The notes under the pieces were generated by a model. The model had not been told where the DNA came from. It saw nothing but the letters and a program-made list of their open reading frames with translations, and searched no databases. The translations under genes were made by a program, and so were the position numbers. Shown in pieces: positions 45,426 through 55,298 of a DNA stretch of 64,000 nt (within the stretch, counting starts at the first letter, position 1; each line of letters opens with the position of its first letter). Where the stretch lies: contig CAZNLH010000007.1 of NCBI GenBank assembly GCA_964573995.1, positions 1 through 64,000 of the forward strand. Direction: 5' to 3'. Source of the DNA: CAZNLH01 sp964573995 (GTDB lineage: Bacteria > Gemmatimonadota > CAZMKB01 > CAZNLH01).

Positions 45426-46295
45426 ATGGCCAAGACAAGGGAGATCAAGCGCAGGATCCGGAGCATCAAGAGCACCCAGCAGATCACCAAGACCATGGAG
45501 ATGGTCTCTGCGTCCAAACTCAAAAAGGCGCAGAACCGCCTCCTTGAGGCACGTCCATACCATCGAGCCCTCAAGACTATAAACCAGGAACTCGCCCGAG
45601 CCCTTGGTGGCAGGATCGACCACCCCCTGATGAAGACGTATGCCAAGAGGGAATCGGTGATCCTCCTGTTGATAACATCCAACCGTGGACTCTGCGGTGC
45701 CTTCAACAACAACCTGATTCGGCTGGCACGCGCAACCATCGACTCTCACGCAGCATCCGGGCTCGAAACGAGACTCTTCATATCCGGGAAAAAGGGCGCG
45801 TCCTTCTTCCGACACATCAATTATCCCGTCGAGTCCGTCCTGAGCGAGATACCGGACCTCCCCACTTCAGACGACCTCTCTCCCCTGACCGAACAACTAA
45901 TCGATGAATTCACCGCAGGGAGGGCACAGGAGGTCCGGGTAGTTTACAGTTCCTTTCAATCGGTAGTATCCCAGAGGCCCGTCCTGGAGACCATCCTGCC
46001 GATCCCAAGAGCCGAGACCGGGAGGGGTGTCGACGGGGAAAAATACATCATAGAACCATCCCCTAAAGCGATTCTGGAGTCACTTCTCCCCGCATACGTG
46101 AGGGACATGGTATATCAAGCGTTTTTGGAGACACATACCAGCGAGCACGGCGCACGCAGGACAGCGATGAAGGCCGCCTCGGAAAATGCGGACGAGATGG
46201 TAAAGACACTCACCAGGTCCTATAACCGGGCCCGCCAGGCGCAGATCACACAGGAACTGGCGGAGATCGTGGGAGGTGCGGACGCCCTCGAGTAA
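45426..46295 (+). CDS. atpG: ATP synthase F1 subunit gamma
   Basis: Central rotor shaft, 289 residues. Conserved N-terminal helix MAKTREIKRRIRSIKSTQQITKTMEMV in parts (IKSTQQITKTMEMVSASKL), the Rossmann-like middle (VILLLITSNRGLCGAFNNN) and the C-terminal helix RRTAMKAASENADEM ... YNRARQAQITQELAEIVGGA. A weak ribosome site (GAGGAGAAG) lies ahead. 80 bases separate it from atpD. Confidence 0.96.
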   Translation: MAKTREIKRRIRSIKSTQQITKTMEMVSASKLKKAQNRLLEARPYHRALKTINQELARALGGRIDHPLMKTYAKRESVILLLITSNRGLCGAFNNNLIRLARATIDSHAASGLETRLFISGKKGASFFRHINYPVESVLSEIPDLPTSDDLSPLTEQLIDEFTAGRAQEVRVVYSSFQSVVSQRPVLETILPIPRAETGRGVDGEKYIIEPSPKAILESLLPAYVRDMVYQAFLETHTSEHGARRTAMKAASENADEMVKTLTRSYNRARQAQITQELAEIVGGADALE

Positions 46296-46375
46296 CGCGG
46301 GGCGATATATGGAACCTTTTCATGATATCCACTGTTAGAGAAGGATGAGGATCGGCCAAAGAAGTGAGGGAGTCT

Positions 46376-47863
46376 ATGAATAAGGAGAACAGGGTGGAAG
46401 TGAGCGATAAGACGGAGGACGTAAAAGGGTATGGGGGGGCTTCCGGCGAGGAATCGGTCAACATCGGCCGGGTTACCCAGGTGATCGGCCCCGTCATCGA
46501 CGTGGAGTTCGAACCGGAAAAAATCCCCGAGATCTACCATGCACTCGTAATCGACGAGGAGGTCGAGGGACAGCGGATAAGACTGACGGCGGAGGTCCAG
46601 CAGCACCTGGGCCGCAACCAGGTCAAGGCCGTCGCCCTCTCTTCCACGGACGGCGTACAGCGCGGAATGAAGGTCATCGACACAGGCGCTCCGATCACCG
46701 TGCCCGTGGGGGAGGCCTGCCTCGGTAGGATATTCAACCTCCTCGGAGAGACGATCGACCATGGGGCGCCGGTAAATTCCTCCCAGAGGTACCCCATTCA
46801 CCGTGAATCCCCATCATTCACCAGCCTGGACACGAAGACCGAGATCTTCGAGACCGGAATAAAGGTCATCGACCTCCTGGAGCCGTACGTAAAGGGTGGA
46901 AAGACGGGACTGTTCGGCGGTGCCGGTGTGGGCAAGACGGTCATCATAATGGAACTGATTCATAATATCGCCACCGCCCATGGCGGGACCTCGGTCTTCA
47001 GCGGAGTCGGAGAGCGGACCCGCGAGGGAAACGATCTCTGGCTCGAGATGAAGCGTTCCGGAGTCCTTAAAAAGACTGTCCTCGTGTTCGGCCAGATGAA
47101 CGAACCGCCCGGAGCCAGGCTACGGGTGGGTCTGACCGGCCTGACGATGGCCGAGTACTTCCGGGACAAGGGACAGGATGTCCTCCTCTTCATCGACAAT
47201 ATCTTCAGGTTCGTACAGGCGGGCTCCGAGGTGTCCGCCCTGCTGGGCCGCATGCCTTCCGCGGTTGGATACCAACCCACTCTCGGCACGGAGATGGGAG
47301 AACTACAGGAGCGCATTACGTCGACAAAGCGTGGATCGATCACATCCGTTCAGGCGATCTACGTCCCGGCCGACGACCTTACGGACCCAGCGCCTGCGAC
47401 CACTTTCGCACACCTCGACGCGACGACCGTGCTGTCGAGGCAGATCGCTGAACTGGGGATTTACCCCGCCGTCGACCCGCTCGACTCGACCTCGAGGATC
47501 ATGGACCCAAGGTTCATTGGAGATGAACACTACCGGGTCGCCCGGGAGGTCCAGAAAATCCTGCAGAGGTACAAGGACCTCCAGGATATCATTGCAATCC
47601 TCGGAATGGACGAATTGTCCGAAGAGGACAAGGAGATCGTACAGAGGGCGCGGAAGATCCAGCGTTTCCTCTCCCAGCCGTTCTTCGTGGCCCAGGAGTT
47701 CACGGGGAGGGAGGGCAGGTATGTCCCTCTCCAGGAGACGATACGTAGTTTCAGGGAGGTCATCGAGGGCAAGTGGGACCACCTCCCGGAGCAAGCCTTT
47801 TACATGGCGGGAGGGATAGACGAGGTCGTGGAACAGGCCAGGTCCATGGAGGCCGCAGACTGA
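46376..47863 (+). CDS. atpD: ATP synthase F1 subunit beta
   Basis: Catalytic subunit, 495 residues. Walker A GGAGVGKTVIIMELI, catalytic Glu in SGVGERTREGND, Walker B VLLFIDNIFRF and the DELSEE-equivalent segment MDELSEEDKEIV are all present. I start at the ATG 46376 (after GAGGGAG); a GTG at 46364 is possible. The N-terminus carries about 30 extra polar residues (MNKENRVEVSDKTEDVKGYGG) before the usual VNIGRVTQVIGPVIDV, which is unusual. Confidence 0.97.
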   Translation: MNKENRVEVSDKTEDVKGYGGASGEESVNIGRVTQVIGPVIDVEFEPEKIPEIYHALVIDEEVEGQRIRLTAEVQQHLGRNQVKAVALSSTDGVQRGMKVIDTGAPITVPVGEACLGRIFNLLGETIDHGAPVNSSQRYPIHRESPSFTSLDTKTEIFETGIKVIDLLEPYVKGGKTGLFGGAGVGKTVIIMELIHNIATAHGGTSVFSGVGERTREGNDLWLEMKRSGVLKKTVLVFGQMNEPPGARLRVGLTGLTMAEYFRDKGQDVLLFIDNIFRFVQAGSEVSALLGRMPSAVGYQPTLGTEMGELQERITSTKRGSITSVQAIYVPADDLTDPAPATTFAHLDATTVLSRQIAELGIYPAVDPLDSTSRIMDPRFIGDEHYRVAREVQKILQRYKDLQDIIAILGMDELSEEDKEIVQRARKIQRFLSQPFFVAQEFTGREGRYVPLQETIRSFREVIEGKWDHLPEQAFYMAGGIDEVVEQARSMEAAD

Positions 47864-48268
47864 ATGCCTGAGATGTCGGCAACAATCCGCCTGACCATCC
47901 TGACCCCTGACAGGACGGTGTTCGACCGTGAGGCCGACTCTGTCGTCCTGACCGCCCACGACGGAGAAATGGGCTTTCTACCCCGCCACGCCCCGCTGAT
48001 CACCAACCTCGGCATAGGCGAGTTGAGGGCACACGCGGGCGGCGACACCCTTCGATTCGCCGTCCATGAAGGGTTCGCACGAATGGAAGACAACCTCCTC
48101 CTCGTCCTCGCAGACGCCGCGGAGTCACCAGAAGACATCGACGTGCAGAGGGCGCAGGAGGCCCTTGCGAGGGCAAGGGAAGGCAGGCGGGAGGGAGGCG
48201 GGCTTGAATACATGAAGGCAATGCAGCGAGCAAGGGCAAGGTTGAAGATCCTCCCTTCCATGAAGTAA
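47864..48268 (+). CDS. atpC: ATP synthase F1 subunit epsilon
   Basis: Foot of the rotor and inhibitor, 134 residues: N-terminal beta barrel (IRLTILTPDRTVFDREADSVVLTAHDGEMGFLPRHAPLIT in parts) and a C-terminal two-helix domain (VQRAQEALARAREGRREGGGLEY). The ATG directly abuts the atpD stop (TGA-ATG), so translation is coupled. Last gene of the operon; no clear terminator before the next gene 54 bases on. Confidence 0.95.
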   Translation: MPEMSATIRLTILTPDRTVFDREADSVVLTAHDGEMGFLPRHAPLITNLGIGELRAHAGGDTLRFAVHEGFARMEDNLLLVLADAAESPEDIDVQRAQEALARAREGRREGGGLEYMKAMQRARARLKILPSMK

Positions 48269-48321
48269 CTTTATAAGCGGCGCAGAAATCCATCATCAAC
48301 AGGAATCAGAGGTCGGATGTC

Positions 48322-50361
48322 ATGACTATCAAGAAACCATTGGTCAGCGGGGCGACCTTTTGGGCGCTCGCATCACTCTTCATCACTATATTTCCGCTCC
48401 CCGGCATCTCCCGGGCAATGGCCGCTCAAGCCGTCGACAGGTCGTCTATCGATCGCGTCATCATCCTCGGGTTCGACGGCGTCGATCCGCACCTCATGGA
48501 AAAATGGATGAGCGAGGGTTACCTACCAAACCTCAAGAAGTTGTCCGAGAATGGATATTATCATCCCCTCAGGACGGCCAATCCACCGCAGTCCCCGGTG
48601 GCCTGGTCGTCATTCGCCACCGGGACTTGGCCCGGTGACCATGGGATATTCGACTTCTTGAAGCGTAATCCCAAGACCTACCTCCCCGATGTCTCCTACC
48701 TCTCGACCAGCAAGCCCACGTTCAAGTACTTCAACCTCGTCCTGGACAACCCGGCAAGCGCCAAGAACGAACGGCGCGGTCCATCCTTCTGGAAGGTGGC
48801 AAGCGATCAGGGGAAGCGTGTCGTGGTGCTCAGCGTCCCGTACAGTTTCCCGCCCGTAGACCTCAACAATAACGGCAAGATGTTGTCCGGCCTCGGGGTG
48901 CCCGATCTCCGCGGCACCAACAGCACCTTCTTTTATTTCGCTACCGATATCACCGCGTCCGAGGCCTCGAGGGGCGCAGGGGGCGCAAAGTTCGTCCGCA
49001 TCGTCAAGAAGGGCAATTCCATAGAGACGGCGGTAGAGGGCCCGGTGGACCCCCTCGCAGAGACCTACAAGCGCCTTTCCCTTCCGCTCTCTTTCACCGT
49101 CGATGCCACGTCAAATACCATCGAGATCACGCTACAGGGACAGACGGAAAAGGTCAAGGCGGGATCGTGGAGCCCCTGGTTCGGGGTCTCGTACAAGATA
49201 ACGCCGTTTTACAAGGAGAAAGGTATCTGCCGTTTCTACGTAGAGCAGGTTACACCCGAGGTCCAGGTCTACCTCTCTCCCCTGAGTTACGACCCGGATG
49301 ATCCGTACATAGCCTTTACGTACCCCAAGTCGTTCGCATCCGAGTTGAAGGAGAAGGTCGGCTACTTCAAGACCGTGGGTTGGGTCCACGACACATCGGC
49401 ACTCAATGCAGAAAAAATCACCGAGGGTCAGTTCCTCGATGACATGCACCAGGTCATGGAGAAGAGGAAGGAGATGACGCTCCGGTGCCTGGAAGACGAG
49501 AAATTCGACCTCTTCATCTCCATCTTCACGGCAACCGACCGAGTCGCCCACATGTTCTGGCGCCTGACCGATCCCAAGCACCCGCGTTACGACAGGGCCC
49601 TTGCAGAGAAATATGGAAACGCGATCCGCGATGTCTACAGGTCCATGGACGAAATCGTGGGGGAGGTGATGGATCGCTCCCTTGATGGACACACCCTCCT
49701 GATGGTAATGTCGGACCACGGCTTCCACAGTTACCGGATCGGCCTCGACGTCAATACATGGCTGGTCAGGAACGGATACATGACCCTCAAGGGGATGGTC
49801 GAGGGAAGACCCATTCCAGACAGGGTGTTCACCAACGGGGAATTTTTTCCCAACGTCGACTGGAGGAGGACAAGGGCATATTCCATCGGCACGGGCCAAA
49901 TATACATCAACCTGAAGGGCAGGGAGGGCCAGGGGATAGTAAATCCCGGCAAGGAGTATCAAGACCTTGTAGACGAGATCCGGAGTAAATTGATCGAGAC
50001 CACTTATCCACCCACCGGGGAAAAGGTCTTCGTCAACATCTATAAGAAAGAAGGGGAATTCCTGGGAGAATCATCCGACCTGGCACCCGACTTGCAACTC
50101 GCCTTTCGGGATGGATACTGTACCTCCTGGGAGACACGCCTCGGGGGGATCCCAAGGGAATTGTTCCTCCCGAATACCAAGAAGTGGAGCGGGGAACACG
50201 CGGCATCCGATGTCTACCAGACGAGTGGGGTCTTTTTATCCAACATGAAGACGACCTCATCCGAGCCCCGGATAGTCGATATCTCTTCGACCGCCCTTGA
50301 TATGCTCGGAACTCGTCCAACGAATAGGATGGTAGGTATAGACCTCTTCGGCACCAAGTGA
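48322..50361 (+). CDS. Exported alkaline-phosphatase-superfamily phosphodiesterase/pyrophosphatase
   Basis: 679 residues with a signal or anchor helix (about 12-35). The nucleotide-pyrophosphatase/phosphodiesterase fold is clear: VIILGFDGVDPHLMEKWM (first metal Asp), QSPVAWSSFATG with a Ser nucleophile (AWSSF), DFLKRNP, TDRVAHMFWRL, and the second metal site LMVMSDHGFHSY. It probably hydrolyses or transfers a phospho group on an extracytoplasmic lipid or glycan; the substrate is unknown. It lacks the LGY tail seen in its two cousins. First of four same-strand genes, 54 bases after atpC. Confidence 0.85.
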   Translation: MTIKKPLVSGATFWALASLFITIFPLPGISRAMAAQAVDRSSIDRVIILGFDGVDPHLMEKWMSEGYLPNLKKLSENGYYHPLRTANPPQSPVAWSSFATGTWPGDHGIFDFLKRNPKTYLPDVSYLSTSKPTFKYFNLVLDNPASAKNERRGPSFWKVASDQGKRVVVLSVPYSFPPVDLNNNGKMLSGLGVPDLRGTNSTFFYFATDITASEASRGAGGAKFVRIVKKGNSIETAVEGPVDPLAETYKRLSLPLSFTVDATSNTIEITLQGQTEKVKAGSWSPWFGVSYKITPFYKEKGICRFYVEQVTPEVQVYLSPLSYDPDDPYIAFTYPKSFASELKEKVGYFKTVGWVHDTSALNAEKITEGQFLDDMHQVMEKRKEMTLRCLEDEKFDLFISIFTATDRVAHMFWRLTDPKHPRYDRALAEKYGNAIRDVYRSMDEIVGEVMDRSLDGHTLLMVMSDHGFHSYRIGLDVNTWLVRNGYMTLKGMVEGRPIPDRVFTNGEFFPNVDWRRTRAYSIGTGQIYINLKGREGQGIVNPGKEYQDLVDEIRSKLIETTYPPTGEKVFVNIYKKEGEFLGESSDLAPDLQLAFRDGYCTSWETRLGGIPRELFLPNTKKWSGEHAASDVYQTSGVFLSNMKTTSSEPRIVDISSTALDMLGTRPTNRMVGIDLFGTK

Positions 50362-50452
50362 ACATAATTGCTGCGGGTCGCTGGAACGAGACCTTATCGG
50401 GCCCAACCCGACAGCCACTCAACACTTCTCACTAAACCCGGAGAAGACGACC

Positions 50453-52111
50453 ATGAAGACAATCCTGCTGGGGCTCGACGGTGCGACCTTCGCCAACATC
50501 AGACCCTGGGCGGAGGAAGGGCTGATGCCGAACTTCGCCAGGGCCTTCGAGAAAGGCACCTGGGGAGACCTCCGGTCTACCATCCCCCCCACAACACCCC
50601 CTGCCTGGGCGACCACGGTCACTGGAAAGAACCCCGGAAAACACGGCATATTCGATTTCCGAGAGTCCTTCCTCTACAATCCCAGGAGGCCCATCATAAG
50701 TTCACGATCTATCCGCGCCGTCAAGTTGTGGCATATCCTCAACCACCACGGGAAAAAGGCTGGGGTAATGAACGTCCCCATCACATACCCCCCGGAAGAG
50801 GTCGACGGGTTCATGATCTCCGGGATGATGACTCCATCGCCGGACCACGATTATACCCATCCCCTTGGGCTCAAAGACGAGATCAAGAGGGCCGTCGGCG
50901 ACTACGTCGTCAACATCGATATCCCCCAATACGACGTGGAGATCCTGCGGGACGCGCTCAAGTTCTTTGAGGACATGAAATATTGCTTCAATAAGAGGCG
51001 AGACGCCTTCTTCTATCTCCTTGAGAACAAGGAATGGGACTTCTTCATGCCGGTCTTCATAGTCACGGACCGCATAGGTCACCTCTTCTGGAAGTACCTC
51101 TCGGAAGAGAGCAAGTTCTATAACAGCAAGAACGGCCCGCGGATCCGGGAGGAAATCCGCGAGTGCTACCGCATGGTCGACGACATGTTCGGGGCCCTGA
51201 TGGACAAGTTGGACGACGACACCACGCTGTTCGTAATGTCCGACCACGGCTTTGGTTATACGTACAAGTGGATCAATGTCAACCGCTGGCTCAAGGACAT
51301 CGGCATCCTGAACCTCCAGGCGAACGTGTCGTGGAAGAAGTCCCTCTTCTTTACGATCATGCATTGGAACGACTCCCCGATCGTCAAGGCGCTCATACCC
51401 GATTTCATCCAGAGCACCGTCCGCGGTAAGATCCGCAGGGGACGCGGAACGCTCAAGACCGACGTCGACAGCACGATCGACTGGTCGAAGACCAAGGCTT
51501 TTTTCGCCAGCATACCGACCCAGGGGATATTCATCAACGTCAACAAGAGTGGCGTCGACGGGATCGTGAATCCCGGCAGGGAATACAACGAGTTGCGGGA
51601 GTTCATCAAGGAGAAACTCTACGAGATCAAGGACCCCGACACCGGTGAGCCCGTCGTGCAGAAGGTGATGTTCCGCGAGGAGATATACACCGGGCCGGAG
51701 ATGGATCTCGCCCCCGACATACTCTTTATATCTCACGACTACGGTTACCTGGGACGCCAACTCTTCGGGGCGAAGAAGTGGATAGAGACGAGTGAGAACC
51801 TGGCCAACGGGTTCCACCGGATGAACGGAGTCTTCATGGCGCTCGGGAAGCACGTCAGGGAGGGGTACAAGGTCGAGGGGGCAGGGCTCGAGGATATAGC
51901 ACCGACGATCCTGCACACGATGGGCTTTCCGGTACCGGACGACATGGACGGGAAGGTCCTGACCGACATCTTCAGGGAGGATTTCCTCGAGGCGAACCCC
52001 GTCAAGACGGAATCCGCAGGGAAGTACACGGGCGCGGACAGGGACGTCTATTCCGACGAAGAAGAGGACGTCATCAAGGACCGGCTGGCAGGGTTGGGGT
52101 ACATCGAATGA
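50453..52111 (+). CDS. Alkaline-phosphatase-superfamily phosphodiesterase, paralogue
   Basis: 552 residues, no clear signal peptide. It is related to the preceding gene: ILLGLDGATFANIRPWAEEGLMPNFA, nucleophile region TTPPAWATTVTGKNPGKHGIFDF (Thr nucleophile likely), TDRIGHLFWKYL, LFVMSDHGFGYTYKWINVNRWL. The tail reads IKDRLAGLGYIE, a short C-terminal motif also found in the sulfatase-like gene two downstream. Substrate unknown. Four-base overlap with the following flippase-like gene. Confidence 0.85.
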   Translation: MKTILLGLDGATFANIRPWAEEGLMPNFARAFEKGTWGDLRSTIPPTTPPAWATTVTGKNPGKHGIFDFRESFLYNPRRPIISSRSIRAVKLWHILNHHGKKAGVMNVPITYPPEEVDGFMISGMMTPSPDHDYTHPLGLKDEIKRAVGDYVVNIDIPQYDVEILRDALKFFEDMKYCFNKRRDAFFYLLENKEWDFFMPVFIVTDRIGHLFWKYLSEESKFYNSKNGPRIREEIRECYRMVDDMFGALMDKLDDDTTLFVMSDHGFGYTYKWINVNRWLKDIGILNLQANVSWKKSLFFTIMHWNDSPIVKALIPDFIQSTVRGKIRRGRGTLKTDVDSTIDWSKTKAFFASIPTQGIFINVNKSGVDGIVNPGREYNELREFIKEKLYEIKDPDTGEPVVQKVMFREEIYTGPEMDLAPDILFISHDYGYLGRQLFGAKKWIETSENLANGFHRMNGVFMALGKHVREGYKVEGAGLEDIAPTILHTMGFPVPDDMDGKVLTDIFREDFLEANPVKTESAGKYTGADRDVYSDEEEDVIKDRLAGLGYIE

Positions 52112-53112
52112 AGAAGCATGTCTTAACCCTGGCGAAGTTCGCCGTTACCCTTGGAATCCTATACCTCATCTTTCAGAGGTTCCAGATAGGGTGGACGGAT
52201 ATCCGGTCGGCCCTTACGGAATCGAACCCATGGTGGTTCCTGGCCTCCATAGGCACCCAAGTCGTGGCGATCACCTTCTCCATCCTCAGGTGGAACGTGC
52301 TGCTCAAGGGGCAGGACCTGATACTACCCACCCGGCACCTCGTCAACACGTACATGGTGGGCCGATTCCTGGGCACGTTCACACCTACCGGCGTTGGGCT
52401 CGAGGCATACAAGGCCTACGACGTCGCAAGGTACACCGGCAGGGCCACCGAATCCGTCGCCGTCATCATAATCGAGAAGATAGTGGCCACATTCTTCTCG
52501 CTGAGTATCCTTGTGCTGATCACCCTCCCCTTCGTCAAACTGAGCACGACCTTTCTCATGGCCTTCTTCGCCCTTTTCTTCTTCCTTCTCATCGTGGCAA
52601 TGATGCTCCTCTTCAAACCTTCATTCATAGAAAAGTTGCTCTCCTTCAATTTCCCCATGAAGGGAAAGGTAGAGGGGAAACTCCGCGAGGCGGTCGACGC
52701 CTTTACGATCTACAGCCGGCGAAAGGTCCACCTTCTCAAGGCCATATTCTTCGGATTCCTTGTCTACCTCTTCCTCTTCTCCACCTATTACACGAACTCG
52801 CTCGCCCTCCACGCCGGGGTCGGCCTAATCGACGTATTGAAGGTCGGTCCACTGACACAGATCGCGACCATGATCCCACTGTCCATAGCCGGGATAGGGC
52901 TCCGGGAGGGCGCGTTCATCGGGCTTCTCCACAACGTGGGAGTGGTCTTTGAGAGTTCGGCCACGCTGCTCACTGCCACTATGTGGTACTTCGTGAGCAT
53001 ATCCGTCAACGTAGTGGGCGCCATCATCTTCCTCACGCGCAGGACCGATTACGAGAAGGTCCGTGCCGAGCAGGTTCGGACGCTCATGCGGGACGGCAAG
53101 ATAGAAAGTTGA
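52108..53112 (+). CDS. Flippase-like membrane protein (LPG synthase TM / UPF0104 family)
   Basis: 334 residues, about eight to nine membrane helices. Family marks: RWNVLLKGQDL, NTYMVGRFLGTFTPTGVGLEAYKAYDVARYTGR (the conserved helix-loop region), and the last-third block IATMIPLSIAGIGLREGAFIGLL. The family includes the membrane part of lysyl-phosphatidylglycerol synthase and archaeal AglD-like proteins linked to polyprenyl-phosphate sugars. It lacks the cytosolic aminoacyl transferase half. Placed between AlkP-superfamily enzymes, it may move or present a lipid substrate to them; this is inferred. Confidence 0.87.
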   Translation: MKKHVLTLAKFAVTLGILYLIFQRFQIGWTDIRSALTESNPWWFLASIGTQVVAITFSILRWNVLLKGQDLILPTRHLVNTYMVGRFLGTFTPTGVGLEAYKAYDVARYTGRATESVAVIIIEKIVATFFSLSILVLITLPFVKLSTTFLMAFFALFFFLLIVAMMLLFKPSFIEKLLSFNFPMKGKVEGKLREAVDAFTIYSRRKVHLLKAIFFGFLVYLFLFSTYYTNSLALHAGVGLIDVLKVGPLTQIATMIPLSIAGIGLREGAFIGLLHNVGVVFESSATLLTATMWYFVSISVNVVGAIIFLTRRTDYEKVRAEQVRTLMRDGKIES

Positions 53113-53132
53113 TGATAGTAAAGGAAAATAGC

Positions 53133-55049
53133 ATGGCAGAGAACGAGACGAGAGGATCCACGACATCTCCATTATCCCGAATCAGGATCGGGCTCATGTC
53201 CGCCCTGATCGCGGGCGCCCTTGTAGGAATCATCGAATCGATCGTCGTTGTCTACGGCGGCTCAAGGCTCAATGACTGGTGGCTGTTCTGCTGGGCCGCG
53301 GTGACTTACGGACTACTTGCACTGCCGGTCGGACTCGGATTCGGCGTCTTAGGGGCCATTATTTCCAAGGTCAGGAAGAGGAATCCCGGGGTAGACAGGT
53401 TATATTCCTTCTACCTCTCCCTGACGTTCACCGTTATCCTCCTCGTCATCGCGAGGTTCAGGATAATCCGAGACGTTTATAACGAGTTCAATCCGGGCCT
53501 CTCGCTGGACCTCAAGCTCCTCGTCGGGGCGATTATCCTCTTCACAGCGCTTCACTTCCTGCTCTTCCGTTTCCTCCTAAGGATCAGGCCCTTCCGGAGT
53601 TTGCCCGGGACGGGAGGCTCCATAGTCGCATACCTTGGCATCATCGCGGTCACTGCAATCGTGGCCGGCATATACGGCGCGTCCGGTGAGAAACTCGAAA
53701 ACAGGATACTCAGCAGGACGGGCAACGGACCAAATATCCTCCTCATAATCGTCGACACACTGCGTGCCGATCACCTCTCCTGCTACGGTTACGACGCGAT
53801 CAAGACACCCTCCATCGACGGCCTGGCCGCTGACGGCATCCTGTACCGGCATACCTTCTCGCAGGCCTCATGGACACGGCCCTCCATAGCCTCGATCATG
53901 ACGGGCCTCTATCCCTCGACCCACCAGACCATGCACAAGCAGAACGTCCTTCCGGACGAGGTGACGACCCTGGCCGAGGCCCTGGCCGGGTACGGCTACG
54001 CCACTGTCGGGATGCCGAACAACGAGAATATCTTCCCCATAAGAAACTTCCAGCAGGGCTTCCAGGTCTACGACGTATTGAGGCCCGACTTCTTCTTCTT
54101 CGCCACCGAGTCGGCCTTCCACCTGACCTTCTACGAGCAGTTGCGATTGATACGCGAACGGTTCCTCTTCCAGTCAAAGGAGGTACAGCACTACTACCAG
54201 GACGCGGTGGTGGTCGGCCGGCACGCATCGAGGTGGCTCGATGCCCTCGCCGGACAGGATCGGTTCTTCCTCTTCATACACTACATGGAGCCTCACGACC
54301 CGTACTTCAGGCACCCCTATGACGGAACGGCCTACGCGCGGGTCAATAATCCTCACCCTTCTCCCGCGATGGCGGCCACTTACAGGAAGACCTACGACGG
54401 AGAGATCACCTACCTCGACCGTAACCTCGGGGAACTCCTGCGTTCGCTCAAGGAACGCGGCCTCTACGACGATATGCTGATAGTATTCACTGCAGACCAC
54501 GGGGAGGAGTTCCACGAGCACGGGGGATGGTGGCATGGAACCACCCTGTACGAGGAACAGATACACGTGCCATTGATTATTAAACTCCCTAAAAACCGGC
54601 TCGCTGGCACAGAAGAGGACGAACTGGTCCGCTCGATCGACATATCTCCGACGATCCTCCACACCGCAGGAGCCCCTATGCCCGGTAGGATGCAGGGGCA
54701 CGACATCCTGCCAGATTCAACCGGCACCGTCCATGGCCAGGATTACGTGTACTCGGAGGAGGTGCTGGAGCAGAACGACCTCCAGTCGGTCAGGGGCAGG
54801 CAGTGGAAACTCATACTCGCCAACGAAGGCAACCCGAGGGGACTCAAACCCACGGAACTCTACGACCTACCAGCCGATCCACACGAGATGAAAAACCTCG
54901 CCGCCTCGGAGCGCGACAGGGCCTCTTTTCTCCATAAGGAGGCCGACTCCACCAGGACGGCGGCGCTCAAGGTCGCTGCCACGGCCCGGGAGAAGGAGAT
55001 GGGCGAGGTCGAGCGCGAGCGCCTCAAGGCCCTCGGCTACGTCCAGTAG
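53133..55049 (+). CDS. Membrane-anchored sulfatase-fold enzyme with Thr nucleophile
   Basis: 638 residues. About five membrane helices at the N-terminus (IGLMSALIAGALVGIIESIVVVY and further helices to about residue 185), then a sulfatase-fold domain: NILLIIVDTLRADHLSCYGYD (metal Asp), SWTRPSIASIMTG and VFTADHGEEFHEHGGWWHG. At the nucleophile site Thr248 (in SWTRPS) stands where true sulfatases have Cys or Ser for formylglycine. That is the arrangement in LtaS/EptA-type phosphotransferases, so a phospho-group transferase or hydrolase is likelier than a sulfatase. C-terminal motif LKALGYVQ. The start at 53133 follows AAAGGA; the frame is open upstream but overlaps the flippase gene. Confidence 0.85.
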   Translation: MAENETRGSTTSPLSRIRIGLMSALIAGALVGIIESIVVVYGGSRLNDWWLFCWAAVTYGLLALPVGLGFGVLGAIISKVRKRNPGVDRLYSFYLSLTFTVILLVIARFRIIRDVYNEFNPGLSLDLKLLVGAIILFTALHFLLFRFLLRIRPFRSLPGTGGSIVAYLGIIAVTAIVAGIYGASGEKLENRILSRTGNGPNILLIIVDTLRADHLSCYGYDAIKTPSIDGLAADGILYRHTFSQASWTRPSIASIMTGLYPSTHQTMHKQNVLPDEVTTLAEALAGYGYATVGMPNNENIFPIRNFQQGFQVYDVLRPDFFFFATESAFHLTFYEQLRLIRERFLFQSKEVQHYYQDAVVVGRHASRWLDALAGQDRFFLFIHYMEPHDPYFRHPYDGTAYARVNNPHPSPAMAATYRKTYDGEITYLDRNLGELLRSLKERGLYDDMLIVFTADHGEEFHEHGGWWHGTTLYEEQIHVPLIIKLPKNRLAGTEEDELVRSIDISPTILHTAGAPMPGRMQGHDILPDSTGTVHGQDYVYSEEVLEQNDLQSVRGRQWKLILANEGNPRGLKPTELYDLPADPHEMKNLAASERDRASFLHKEADSTRTAALKVAATAREKEMGEVERERLKALGYVQ

Positions 55050-55298
55050 GCCGGCTGATACACACCAATACGTGGCCACCACCCCTGCATGGAGTTACCC
55101 TCCGAAAGGCGGAAGAGATCGTTATCAACGCCGTGGTCCTCGGCGAGTTGATGGCCGGATTCAAGAGAGGGAAGAAGATAGTCAATGTAATCGTGGATTT
55201 CTTTGACTCGGTGTAGGTCCCCCGCAAGGCGCGCCCTCTTTAACCTGCGCAGGTAATGAGACAACCTCCCTTTTTCCTGTAAGCCGCTTATCCCCTGA
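55050..55298. other. Intergenic stretch between convergent genes
   Basis: About 250 bases. A minus-strand frame (55037-55264, TTG start) could encode a charged 75-residue protein, MSHYLRRLKRAR..., but its only ribosome-like sequence touches the start codon, so I do not call it. No terminator was recognised. Confidence 0.4.

Noticed and set aside
50702..51916. 404-codon minus-strand frame
   Set aside because: Antisense to the second phosphodiesterase gene, whose motifs are clear.
55037..55264. 75-codon minus-strand frame (MSHYLRRLKRAR...)
   Set aside because: TTG start with the only ribosome-like sequence touching it; overlaps the sulfatase-fold gene's end. Could be real but unsupported.
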